Source of the DNA: Williamsia faeni | GTDB lineage: Bacteria > Actinomycetota > Actinomycetes > Mycobacteriales > Mycobacteriaceae | NCBI GenBank assembly: GCA_003202005.1 | Contig: QJJF01000020.1 | Coordinates: 1-45,178, forward strand | Length of the DNA: 45,178 nt | Direction of reading: 5' to 3' | Shown: piece by piece, positions 8,792 through 17,145 of the stretch | Layout: each line of letters opens with the position of its first letter | Numbering within the stretch: the stretch's first letter is position 1 | Made by a program: the position numbers and the translations under genes | The notes under the pieces: model-generated | Told to the model about the DNA's origin: nothing | The model's database searches: none | Seen by the model: the letters and a program-made list of their open reading frames with translations, nothing else

Positions 8792-8793
8792 TA

Positions 8794-10203
8794 CTACAGC
8801 CGTAGATAGGGCTCATTGTTGTTCTGAACTGCGTTGATAGTGGTGTTGTTGGGCTCGAAATTGGTGTTTTCGTCGCCGGAGTGACCAGCCAAGGGGTCGG
8901 CGATGGCGTGCAGTGGTGTGAGTACGAGAATCGTAAGAGTTGGCGGAACTCGTTGACCGACAACCGGATCAGTCCAGGTTCTGGGTTTGGCCAGGCGTTC
9001 GGTGGCGGTGTGCATGGCCAGGACGGCGTGCGCGGCCATGACCAGGGTGATCCAGCGGTGCTAGGAAACCGGAGTCCGCACTTGATGCTGATCCAGACCG
9101 GTCAGGCCTTTGCTGGTCTGGAACGATTCCTCGACCGTCCACCACCGCCTGCGACCCGCACGTACAGGTGCGGCGGAACTGGCGTGGGGCTGTAGCAGCG
9201 GTGGAAGGCGAGCTCGTGAGTGTTGTCGGTGCGCCGCACCAGCACGTGGCAGCCGCCGATGTCGGGGCGTTCGGTGGTCGCGATCAGCGCAGAGAAAAAC
9301 CAGCGGTGTCCTTTGCTGCCCGGACTGGCAGACATTTTGTGCCAAGCTCGTGGGGGTAGAGCCGCAGTGAGCGCATCGACCCTCACTTTTCGTGCTTCTG
9401 TGGGGACTTGCCGGTTGCATCCGACGGCCAGTACGTAGCCGATCTGTCTGTCGTGCAATGCTTGTCGGAGGTTTGGGTCTGCGCCGTATACTCCATCGCC
9501 GGCAACCCCGGAGGCGGGTACATCGGCGTCGAGGGCCGCCTCGATCAGTGAGGTGGCCAGGGCTGGTCTGGTGGCCAACTCTACCGTGTCGGGCACCCCG
9601 GCCTTCGCTCGGCGGGCCGGGTCGGTGGCCCAGGTGTGCTGCGGTAGGTACAGGGCTCGGTCGATCAGGGTGTGCCCACCGGCGGCGGCGTAGGTCAGGT
9701 AGACCGCGACCTGGCAGTTCTCGGTACGTGCGGCGGATCCGGTGTACTGGCGTTGTACGCCAACGGTGTTGGTTCCTTTCTTCAGGTCGCCGGCCTCATC
9801 AACGACGAGCACCGCTTCGGGGTCGGCGAGGTGGTCGATGACATAGTTGTGAAGGTCATCGCGGACCAGGTCAGCGTCCCATCGGCGCGGGACAACAAGT
9901 GCTGCAAACGATCAGGCGTGCCATGACCCGATAGTTAGGCGATCGTCCAGCAGTTCTTGGAACCTATACCGGCCAGCAAACCGAGCACCAGAGCTCCTGC
10001 GTTTCGTCGTGCTTCGACCCGCGCCAACCGCGCCGCGAACGATTCCGACAGACCATCTAGGCCCGCATGCCACCGCTCATGGTCTACCCCTCAATGCTGC
10101 GGTTGCCGCAGCTGATTTGGATGTCTTCACAAACTCGAGATCATACCGCGGCAACCGCGCCTACCAGCACAAACACGCCGAAGCTACATAACTACGGCTG
10201 TAG
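8794..10203 (-). mobile_element. IS701-family-like insertion sequence with a dead transposase
   Basis: Terminal inverted repeats CTACAGCCGTAG at 8794-8805 and its complement at 10192-10203 bound 1410 bp. The transposase on the minus strand ends with its stop codon inside the left repeat. Pieces recognisable as an IS701-type DDE transposase include DHLADPEAVLVVDEAGDLKK, VGVQRQYTGSAARTENCQV, ASGVAGDGVYGADPNLR and VEESFQTSKGLTGLDQHQVR. They are split by frameshifts near 9840 and 9150 and by a TAG that replaces the tryptophan in VSWHRW near 9060. The upstream piece RLARVEARRNAG (about 10010) is the N-terminal part. It inserted directly against the right end of the MITE-like element. I see no clear target duplication. 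Confidence 0.8.
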
Positions 10204-10219
10204 GCAGTCCGTGGTCGGC

Positions 10220-10735
10220 TCAGTGATCTTGGCCGTGTGTCGCGCTTGCGGAGGTGCGCGCGCTGTTTCGCTGGGTTCCTGCGCGTCTTCGGCTCGTATC
10301 GACCACAACGACGTCGCCCTCGATCGTCACCGCATATCCCTCCATGACGTGCGGTCCCTGCTGCAGGCCACCGTCAACATCCGTGACATCCTCGGGGGAG
10401 CCCGGCACCACTTCGACAGCGTACTTGCGTACTTTGGCGTTTCGGGGGTCGTACCACGAGACGCCGGTCTGGATGTCGAATTCCCATTGATGCCAGGGGC
10501 ATCGGATTGATCGACCGCGCTCGTATTCGATAGCTTGGTCCGGTCCTGTGGCCGACGAGACCCCGAATATGGTGCCGTGTGAGCACAAAGCGGCGCCCGC
10601 GTGAGGGCATTGATCCAGCAGGGCGTAGTAGTTACCGTCGACGTTGAAGACCCCGATGGAGCGGCCCTCGAGCACGACGATTTTTCGTTGTCCGGGCTTG
10701 ATTTCGGTGGCGTCGGCCACGATAAATTTGCTCAT
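10220..10735 (-). CDS. Rieske [2Fe-2S] protein (ferredoxin-size)
   Basis: A 171-residue protein with a complete Rieske cluster site: C43-P-H45 in DQCPHAGAALC and C79-P-W-H82 in RCPWHQWEF. Beyond the cluster domain there is only a short charged tail, so it is not an oxygenase alpha subunit, which would need about 350-450 residues and a mononuclear iron site. It is more likely an electron-transfer ferredoxin. Its start overlaps the upstream amidohydrolase by 4 bp, so it is the last gene of a three-gene operon. The shared promoter box with the PDR-type reductase at 22112 suggests they exchange electrons. The terminal oxidase partner is not visible in this window. Confidence 0.85.
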   Translation of the reverse strand: MSKFIVADATEIKPGQRKIVVLEGRSIGVFNVDGNYYALLDQCPHAGAALCSHGTIFGVSSATGPDQAIEYERGRSIRCPWHQWEFDIQTGVSWYDPRNAKVRKYAVEVVPGSPEDVTDVDGGLQQGPHVMEGYAVTIEGDVVVVDTSRRRAGTQRNSARTSASATHGQDH

Positions 10736-11874
10736 TGCACTGCATCCATGGGGAGTTGGAAGAATCGCTTGCCGTTTTCCCGCAAGATCTTGTTCTTGAG
10801 CTCAGTCGAGAAACTCCGCGGAAAGGCGGTGTCGGGTGAGTCGAAGTCGAAGTGCGGGTAGTCGGAGGCGTAGAGGACGTTGTCCGAACAGAACTCCTCG
10901 ACCATCTCGGTCAAGTGAGTGGGGTCGGTCGGCTCGTCAATGGGCTGAGTTGAAACCCACACGTGGTCACGAATGTATTCGGACGGCTTGCGCTGGAGGT
11001 CGGGGATCTCACTGCGCAGATTAGACCAGTGGTAGTCCAATCGCGCTAGGAGCGGGGCGAAGTGAGCTACGTTCCCTTCCACAAACATGACCCGAAGTTG
11101 CGGGAACCGATCGAATGTTCCGGACAGGATGAGGCTCAGGAGCTGCGACTGAAAGCTCTGCACGTGCCCGACGTGGTACTCCGGATGGTAAGACGTCCAC
11201 CCCGTTCCGGTGTTGGGGTTGCCACCGCCCGTCGACAAGTGGAATTGGAAGGGGAGGCCGGCCTCGATGGCTGCCTCAAAGACCGGCCAGTAGCGGCGGC
11301 TGCCGAGCGGTTCCAGAGTCTTGCTCAGCCCGAGAATGGCGATGACGCCGGGATCAGAGCCGACACGCTCGATCTCTTTGACGGCAAGCTCCGGACTATC
11401 GAGAGTGACTGGCATTGCAGCTCTGAGCCGGGGCTCCGGGTAGACAAGGTGTTCGAGTTGCCAATCATTAATGGCACTGCACAGCACCGCACCGAGCTCA
11501 GGATTCAGTGCCTGAGAAGCCGGATTGAGGGTCTGGCCACCGGGGGAAAGGCACTGCAGCACACCGAGCTCGACATCATGCAGATCGAGGAGCTGCTTCT
11601 GGATCAGTGTGAGATCAGACCCAGGGTAGCCAGAGTCCGGCCACGCATCTGCCCGCATCGCGGCCCCATACATCTGCGGGTACTCACCGATGGATTGCAG
11701 ACCGTTTGTGGTGCGGACTCCGTATTCCTTGATGTGCGCGCTCCATTTGGCAGGAAGGTAGGAGTCAATCAAACCGACTTTAGGAAGGGGATGGATATCG
11801 ACATCGATGACACCCCTGCCGACTTTGGGCGCACCGAGAGTACCTAGCGTGGGGGGAGATTCGATGATGGTCAT
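10732..11874 (-). CDS. Amidohydrolase-2 family metal-dependent hydrolase/decarboxylase, copy 2
   Basis: A 380-residue TIM-barrel protein of the amidohydrolase-2 (ACMSD-like) family. It has the N-terminal metal motif D26-I-H28 in VIDVDIHPLP, the strand FQFHLSTGGG, the segment VMFVEGNVAHFAPLLARLDYHW, and the C-terminal LYASDYPHFDF carrying the conserved metal Asp. The family contains both C-C decarboxylases of aromatic acids and true hydrolases, and substrate cannot be told from sequence. It overlaps its paralogue upstream (4 bp) and the Rieske gene downstream (4 bp). Paired amidohydrolases in one operon suggest either a hetero-oligomer or successive steps. Confidence 0.88.
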   Translation of the reverse strand: MTIIESPPTLGTLGAPKVGRGVIDVDIHPLPKVGLIDSYLPAKWSAHIKEYGVRTTNGLQSIGEYPQMYGAAMRADAWPDSGYPGSDLTLIQKQLLDLHDVELGVLQCLSPGGQTLNPASQALNPELGAVLCSAINDWQLEHLVYPEPRLRAAMPVTLDSPELAVKEIERVGSDPGVIAILGLSKTLEPLGSRRYWPVFEAAIEAGLPFQFHLSTGGGNPNTGTGWTSYHPEYHVGHVQSFQSQLLSLILSGTFDRFPQLRVMFVEGNVAHFAPLLARLDYHWSNLRSEIPDLQRKPSEYIRDHVWVSTQPIDEPTDPTHLTEMVEEFCSDNVLYASDYPHFDFDSPDTAFPRSFSTELKNKILRENGKRFFQLPMDAVQ

Positions 11875-13004
11875 GACTGGTTCACCTTTCCGGAGCTTGC
11901 CGGCACGGCAAGGTTGTAGAGGTCCTGGGCGTTGAGGCGGTAGATCCGCTCAAGCAGCGCCGAGTTAGCGGTTCCGTGTTCGATATCGCGCGGCGCGGAG
12001 GTGTGCTGGTGCGGGTAATCGCTTGAGTAGACCAACATCTGGTCTGACCCCAAGCGGTTGACAGCACTATCGAGGCCGCCTGGGCGTTCGGCACCGTCTG
12101 ACGGCGCGGTAGTGAGTCGGAAGTGTTCGCGGATCAGCTCCGAGGGGAGGCGGTCGATCCACGGAACGTCAGGGCGGTAGCTCTTCCACAGTTTGTCGAA
12201 CTTCCACATGAACGGCGGTAGCCAGTTGAAGCCGGCTTCGGTGAGCACGACCTTCGTGGCCGGAAACTTCTGGAGGACGCCTTCCGAGACGATGGAGGCG
12301 ACTTGGGCCTCGAAGTTCGACTGTTGACCTACGTACCACTCGAGGTGCGTTGTTGGCCAGCCGACTGACGTCGGAGCCTGTCGGAAGACGCCGCCGATGT
12401 GAATTGCGACCGGAATGCCGGCCTTCTCTGCCGCTTCCCAGATCGGCCAATTGATCTCGCGGCCCAACAGTAGTTCGGTCTGCCCGAGGACGAGTGCCTG
12501 GACGAATCGCTTGTCCTGCGACCAGAACTCGATCTCCTCGGCCGCTGCGCGTGGTGATCCCATCGGCACGACGATCGATGCGCGAAGCCGGGGATCGCGA
12601 TCGAGCCATTCCCGCGCAATCCAGGTGTTCAGCGCTCGGGCGTGTGCCACTTCGCGGCGGGGTTGGTGGATCTGCTGGACTGCGTAAAGGCAGTTCACGA
12701 CGGCGAAATCGGTAAAGCCGTCTGCGAAAACGTCGTTGATCAACGCGTCGGCCGACGTCGCGGCCCTACCGTCAATATCGAGTACCACTCCCGGTCGCTG
12801 AGCGATCGCGGAGTTTCGAGGGTGATAGTTCGGCTCGTAAGAAGGGGTCAACGCGGCAACCAGTTGATCGGCCCAATACTCGTCGAGGTAGGGCAGCAGC
12901 GAAGCCGACGACGGCAATACCGCGTGCACATCGCAATCGACTACTGCCGGACTGATATCCTGCGCCGCACTGTCGACGGGCTCGGCCACTGAAGTTGTAA
13001 CCAT
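11871..13004 (-). CDS. Amidohydrolase-2 family metal-dependent hydrolase/decarboxylase, copy 1
   Basis: A 377-residue paralogue of the next gene in the operon. It has D25-V-H27 in VVDCDVHAVL, the strand VAIHIGGVF, VVLTEAGFNWLPPFMWKFDKLW, and the C-terminal LVYSSDYPHQHT with the metal Asp. The start at 13004 (ATG) has AGAAAGG upstream; the frame is open 30 codons further up, but those codons are arginine-rich and implausible. It heads the operon amidohydrolase-amidohydrolase-Rieske and is divergent from the MHS transporter at 13309, with a shared regulatory region between them. Confidence 0.88.
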   Translation of the reverse strand: MVTTSVAEPVDSAAQDISPAVVDCDVHAVLPSSASLLPYLDEYWADQLVAALTPSYEPNYHPRNSAIAQRPGVVLDIDGRAATSADALINDVFADGFTDFAVVNCLYAVQQIHQPRREVAHARALNTWIAREWLDRDPRLRASIVVPMGSPRAAAEEIEFWSQDKRFVQALVLGQTELLLGREINWPIWEAAEKAGIPVAIHIGGVFRQAPTSVGWPTTHLEWYVGQQSNFEAQVASIVSEGVLQKFPATKVVLTEAGFNWLPPFMWKFDKLWKSYRPDVPWIDRLPSELIREHFRLTTAPSDGAERPGGLDSAVNRLGSDQMLVYSSDYPHQHTSAPRDIEHGTANSALLERIYRLNAQDLYNLAVPASSGKVNQS

Positions 13005-13192
13005 GCTGAACCTTTCTGGTCTCCCGCATCGGGGGAGGTGGTGTTTCCCTCTGCGAACCGATCGCCCGCGGCGGGTTGGGTGAGTTTCTGTCACCGTGTC
13101 GTTGGTCCCGGAGTCCAGATCTATGGCGAGCCGGACTTCGAACCCCGGTCCATTGACGTGATCTGCTTCTCACTGTTAGCCTCATCACGTTG

Positions 13193-13216
13193 TGGATCCA
13201 GAGGCCAGGATACACA
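13193..13216 (-). promoter_or_regulatory. Bipartite operator/promoter box of the Rieske-amidohydrolase operon
   Basis: Read on the minus strand this is TGTGTATCCTGG, four variable bases, then TGGATCCA. The identical arrangement, same spacing and orientation relative to the gene, lies at 21988-22011 upstream of the reductase gene. Downstream bases (ACAG followed by GAG about 25 bp later) are also similar. The palindromic half TGGATCCA recurs at the centre of the 36-bp palindrome ahead of the GntR gene. It sits between two divergent genes, so it may control both. Confidence 0.65.
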
Positions 13217-13308
13217 CATTCGATGTTTTTCGACAAGGTGTGACCGCAACCCAGTTCGTCGGTTCGAGAAACAAGCCAGAAGTTATTACCTCTGAGGAGT
13301 TGACCAAC

Positions 13309-14724
13309 ATGTCAGATCTTTACGAACGGTCGCATGACCTGCAAAAACCGGATCATCGTCCGACAATGACCGCCGCCGGCAACGATCCGCCCGAGCGTAG
13401 GTCGCTCAAACGCGTCGCCGCGGCCAGTTCGATCGGAACAACCATCGAGTACTACGACTTCTTCATCTACGGGACTGCCTCAGCACTGGTGTTTCCCACG
13501 GTATTCTTCCCGGGCGCCGACCCTGCCGTTGGCACGATCGCCTCATTCGCCACCTTCGCGGTGGCCTTCTTCGCGAGGCCGGTGGGTTCCGTAGTGTTTG
13601 GCCACTACGGAGATCGGATCGGCAGAAAGCGGACGTTGGTATGGACGCTGCTGATCATGGGGTTTGCCACGGTCGGAATCGGGTTCATGCCCGGCTACGA
13701 AGTGGGTGTGTTCGGATTCTTCGAAGACGGGATTGGGATCGTCGCGCCAATCTTGTTAGTTGCCATGCGATTTCTGCAAGGTTTCGCTGTAGGTGGGGAG
13801 TGGGCCGGAGCAACGTTGCTGACTGCCGAATATGCGCCGGAGGGCAAACGCGGCAAGATGGCAATGTACCCCCAGCTGGGCTCTGCATTTGCTTTTTTCC
13901 TCGCCAGCGGAACGTTCGTCATCGCATCGGTGACCGTGGGCGCGACAAGCGACGCATTCATGACGTACGGGTGGCGGATTCCCTTCCTCGCGTCGTTCCT
14001 GCTCGTATCCGTCGGCCTTTGGATTCGCTTGGCGATCGAGGAGACACCGGTCTTCACGGAGGCCCAAGAGAAGCAATCGATCGAACGGGCACCTCAGAAG
14101 CTTCCGATTGCGGAGGTTTTGCGTGTGCAGCGGCGTGAGATTCTGCTCGCCTCAGGGGCAATGGCTACGCTGTTTTCCCTCTTCTACATGGGTACCGCGT
14201 TCCTCACGAGCTACGGGACCGGTGAACTCGGCTTCAGTCGGACGAAGATCTTGGCGATGGGGATGCTCGCCGCGGTTGTGTTCGGCCTCGCCACAGCGAT
14301 CTCCGCAATCGCTTCAGACAAGCTCGGTCGCAGAAAAATCATCATCGGCGTGTTCATCGTCGCGATTCCGTGGACGTTACTGCTGTTCCCGATGCTTGAC
14401 ACTGGATCGCCGATTGCCTTCTTTGTGGCGGTCACCGGAACATTGACGCTGTACGGGACTGCAAACGGACCCATCGGTGCTTTCCTGCCTGAACTGTTCG
14501 CAGCCAAGTTCAGGTACACGGGCGCTGGGCTGAGCTACAACCTCGGCGGGATCATCGGTGGCGCGATACCGCCACTGGTTGCCGCAAAAATTGTTGCTGA
14601 CGGGTCGAGCTTCTGGGTCGGCGTGATGCTGGCGGGCCTGGCGTTCTTCTCGCTTGTGTGCGCCTATTTCATCTCGGAGACCAAAGACGCTGACATCGAG
14701 AGGGGTTTGGCAGCGGATGTCTGA
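13309..14724 (+). CDS. MHS-family metabolite:proton symporter (MFS)
   Basis: A 471-residue twelve-helix permease of the metabolite:H+ symporter family (ProP/ShiA/KgtP-like). The opening helix contains SIGTTIEYYDFFIYGTAS, followed by FFARPVGSVVFGHYGDRIGRK in pieces (RPVGSVVFGHYGDRIGRK is the loop 2-3 MFS motif) and FLQGFAVGGEWAGA. These are typical of the family. Members take up small acids, osmolytes or aromatic acids. The ATG at 13309 has GAGGAG nearby; the open frame extends further upstream without a start of comparable quality. Divergent from the amidohydrolase operon, it probably imports that pathway's substrate. Confidence 0.92.
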   Translation: MSDLYERSHDLQKPDHRPTMTAAGNDPPERRSLKRVAAASSIGTTIEYYDFFIYGTASALVFPTVFFPGADPAVGTIASFATFAVAFFARPVGSVVFGHYGDRIGRKRTLVWTLLIMGFATVGIGFMPGYEVGVFGFFEDGIGIVAPILLVAMRFLQGFAVGGEWAGATLLTAEYAPEGKRGKMAMYPQLGSAFAFFLASGTFVIASVTVGATSDAFMTYGWRIPFLASFLLVSVGLWIRLAIEETPVFTEAQEKQSIERAPQKLPIAEVLRVQRREILLASGAMATLFSLFYMGTAFLTSYGTGELGFSRTKILAMGMLAAVVFGLATAISAIASDKLGRRKIIIGVFIVAIPWTLLLFPMLDTGSPIAFFVAVTGTLTLYGTANGPIGAFLPELFAAKFRYTGAGLSYNLGGIIGGAIPPLVAAKIVADGSSFWVGVMLAGLAFFSLVCAYFISETKDADIERGLAADV

Positions 14725-14842
14725 CCCGGGGCTACCAGGTTTGCAGGCTTAGCTCTCGAGTCGGGTGTCGACTTCTCGCGGTGTACTCAGCACCCGGGCG
14801 ATGGGGGTGAACTTGCAGCTGGCCGCGGAGGCGGCTACGCAA

Positions 14843-14878
14843 CGTTCCCAGGATCGTGGATCCACGATCCTGGGAACG
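14843..14878. promoter_or_regulatory. 36-bp perfect palindrome upstream of the GntR gene
   Basis: Every base from 14843 to 14860 pairs with 14861 to 14878, centred on TGGATCCA (14857-14864) and flanked by CCCAGGATCG and its complement. It lies between the transporter stop (14724) and the GntR start (14967). A possible -10 TATACT (14884-14889) follows closely. Two readings are possible: an autoregulatory operator of the GntR protein or a bidirectional terminator. The shared TGGATCCA and CCAGGAT elements with the boxes at 13193 and 21988 favour an operator. Confidence 0.65.
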
Positions 14879-14966
14879 GGGTTATACTCCGGATGAACCA
14901 AGGTAGGGGTCGCTGGCAGCGATTTGCCTAGGCGCCAACGCTGGAGTAACAGGATCTGGAGGATCG

Positions 14967-15722
14967 ATGACTGACAGTCTTATCGGACCGGGGGCGGGCT
15001 CAGAGGTAGTTGGTTCGGTGCTGGGTCAGATGCCTCCGCGCGACACCACTGCGCTGGTACGAGGAGTGCGGGATCGTATTCGATTGGCGATCATCCTTGG
15101 CGAGATTCCTGGTGGTTCCCGCCTCAATCAGGTGCAACTCGCCAAGCAGCTTGGTGTGAGTCGGATGCCGGTGCGTACCGCGACGGCAGAGTTGGCTACC
15201 GAGGGCTTGCTCGAGATCGTGCCGGGCGGCGGCGTCACGGTTCGATTGCTGACTGCGAAGGACCTGCGGGATGTGTACGAGGTGCGCGTCGCCCTCGAGT
15301 CACGAGCAGTGCGTCATGTGGCCGAACGGCAGCCGCCATGGGGTCTGGCACGCATCGAACAAATCGTGGCCACCCACAAACCCAGGGTACCCACCTACGG
15401 TGCTGCCGCGATGCTGGAGGCCGACAGGGACTTTCACATGGCGATACTGGATGCGACGGAAAACTCGTTCTTTCGTCAGGCGATTGTTCCGGTGTGGTCG
15501 ACGGTTGAGCGAGCGATGGTGCAATTACTCCACATGGAGGGCGTTTTCACCCGGGCATGGGACGAGCACGAGAGGATTGCCGCGGCGCTGCGGGCCGGCG
15601 ACCCAGACCTCGCTGAGCTTCGGATACGCGAACACCTAGACAACGCCGCCGCGGAACTCGCTACAGTGTTGCCTGACTCCGGCGACGCTCATTCAGTTGT
15701 CGCCGGAGGCGGCACTCAGTAG
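14967..15722 (+). CDS. GntR-family regulator, FCD (FadR-like) subgroup
   Basis: A 251-residue regulator. The N-terminal winged helix is at residues about 30-95 (VRDRIRLAIILGEIPGGSRL, then QLAKQLGVSRMPVRTATAEL), followed by the all-helical FCD ligand domain (VYEVRVALESRAVRHVAER, then EADRDFHMAIL). The D-x-x-F-H pattern is part of the metal/ligand site in this subgroup, whose members usually sense small acids. It stands alone between the MHS transporter and the convergent oxidase/ligase/thiolase operon. The 36-bp palindrome just upstream is its likely operator. Confidence 0.92.
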   Translation: MTDSLIGPGAGSEVVGSVLGQMPPRDTTALVRGVRDRIRLAIILGEIPGGSRLNQVQLAKQLGVSRMPVRTATAELATEGLLEIVPGGGVTVRLLTAKDLRDVYEVRVALESRAVRHVAERQPPWGLARIEQIVATHKPRVPTYGAAAMLEADRDFHMAILDATENSFFRQAIVPVWSTVERAMVQLLHMEGVFTRAWDEHERIAAALRAGDPDLAELRIREHLDNAAAELATVLPDSGDAHSVVAGGGTQ

Positions 15723-15738
15723 ATTTCCAATCGCCGCG

Positions 15739-17145
15739 TTACTGCTCCTCAGATTCGAAAAGCACAGAGGGGCTGAGGGTCCCGTTCGGATCCAGCGCCT
15801 GTCTCACGGCTCTGTGGACGTCCATGCCCACGGGCCCCTGTTCTTCTGCCAACCATCGCTTTTTCAGGTGACCCACGCCGTGTTCACCTGTGACCGTGCC
15901 CCCGAGCTCCAACGCACGGCTGGTGATTTCGTCGAACGCGTTCAGAGCGGATTGTTTGCTCTCAGTGTCTTTTTCGTCGTAGATGATCGTAGGGTGCAAG
16001 TTCCCATCGCCCGCGTGACCGAAGACGCCGATCGTCAGTTTGGTGCGGTCGGCGATTTCCTGAATCGATGAGATGAGATCGGCAATCTGTGTCCGAGGAA
16101 CACACACATCGTCCAGCAACCAGTCACCAAGGCGCTCCAGGGCGGGCAATGCCATCCGCCGAGCTTCCAGCAGCATCGAACCTTCGGCCGGATCGTCGCT
16201 GGCGACGACATCGGTAGCACCGGCCGCGACGCAAATCTTCTCGATCCCGGCGAGGACATCGGTCGCATCAGGGTCGTCACTCTGCGCAAGGATCAACGCT
16301 TCGACGTCTGTTCCAAGACCCATCTTGGTGAGGTCGTCGACCGCACGGATCGTTGTTCGGTCGAGTATTTCCAGCATGGACGGCGTGAATCCCCGTTCGA
16401 CGATGCCGCTGACGGCCACACCCGCGGACTCGAGCGATGGAAAGGACGCCACGAGTGTCTGAGCCGGACAGGGTCGCGGGACAAGCCGAAGGGTCGCCTC
16501 GGTGACGACGCCGAGAGTCCCTTCGGACCCGACAAACAGCCGGGTGAGGTCATACCCGGCGACGCCTTTGACCGTGCGGCGTCCGGTTCGCAAAACTCGT
16601 CCGTCGGCAAGTACGATTTCGAGCCCCAACACGAAGTCGGCGGTGACGCCGTATTTCACGCAGCACATCCCGCCGGCGTTGGTCGCGATGTTCCCACCAA
16701 TGGTGCAAAAATCGACACTTCCGGGATCGGGAGGGTAATACAGACCGGCTTCGGCGACAGCGGCACGGAGATCAGCGGTGACAACGCCGGGCTCAACGAC
16801 GACGGTGCGATTTCCCGGATCGATCGCGGTAATGCGGTTCATTCGGTGCAGACTCAGCGTCACCGAGTCGCCGCGGCCGTTTGCCGCGCCGCTGAGTCCG
16901 CTTCCGGCGCCGCGAGGAACGACTGTGACGCCAAACTCGTGTGCCAGTTCCATACACGCCACTACTTGGTCTCGTGTCTGTGGTGCGACAACAGCCGATG
17001 GCCGGTGGCTGTGGGTGAACCGAGACTCGTCGCGCTCGTACCCGACTGTGATGTCCGGGTCGGTGATGATCACGTCAGAGCCGAAGGCTTGCTCCAGCGA
17101 GTGTAGGAGTCGATCGGTGGACTGCTGCGTTGCTTCGACCGTCAT
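15739..17145 (-). CDS. FAD-linked oxidase, GlcD/D-2-hydroxyacid dehydrogenase type
   Basis: A 468-residue flavoprotein of the FAD-binding PCMH plus FAD-oxidase C family (glycolate oxidase subunit D, D-lactate and D-2-hydroxyglutarate dehydrogenases). The FAD site reads VVPRGAGSGLSGAANG and CTIGGNIATNAGGMCCVKYG. The C-terminal metal/substrate motifs are GHAGDGNLHPTI and GTVTGEHGVGHLKKRWL. I place the start at the ATG at 17145 because it overlaps the ligase stop as ATGA; an ATG twelve codons earlier is possible. It is the last gene of the thiolase-ligase-oxidase operon and probably oxidises a D-2-hydroxy acid. No GlcE or GlcF partner is present. Confidence 0.9.
   Translation of the reverse strand: MTVEATQQSTDRLLHSLEQAFGSDVIITDPDITVGYERDESRFTHSHRPSAVVAPQTRDQVVACMELAHEFGVTVVPRGAGSGLSGAANGRGDSVTLSLHRMNRITAIDPGNRTVVVEPGVVTADLRAAVAEAGLYYPPDPGSVDFCTIGGNIATNAGGMCCVKYGVTADFVLGLEIVLADGRVLRTGRRTVKGVAGYDLTRLFVGSEGTLGVVTEATLRLVPRPCPAQTLVASFPSLESAGVAVSGIVERGFTPSMLEILDRTTIRAVDDLTKMGLGTDVEALILAQSDDPDATDVLAGIEKICVAAGATDVVASDDPAEGSMLLEARRMALPALERLGDWLLDDVCVPRTQIADLISSIQEIADRTKLTIGVFGHAGDGNLHPTIIYDEKDTESKQSALNAFDEITSRALELGGTVTGEHGVGHLKKRWLAEEQGPVGMDVHRAVRQALDPNGTLSPSVLFESEEQ

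Noticed and set aside
10220-10735. Rieske oxygenase alpha subunit
   Set aside because: At 171 residues it has only the cluster domain, with no mononuclear iron domain.
11062-11847. Plus-strand frame (261 codons) opposite the second amidohydrolase
   Set aside because: Shadow frame; the minus-strand protein has the family metal motifs and 4-bp overlaps with both neighbours.
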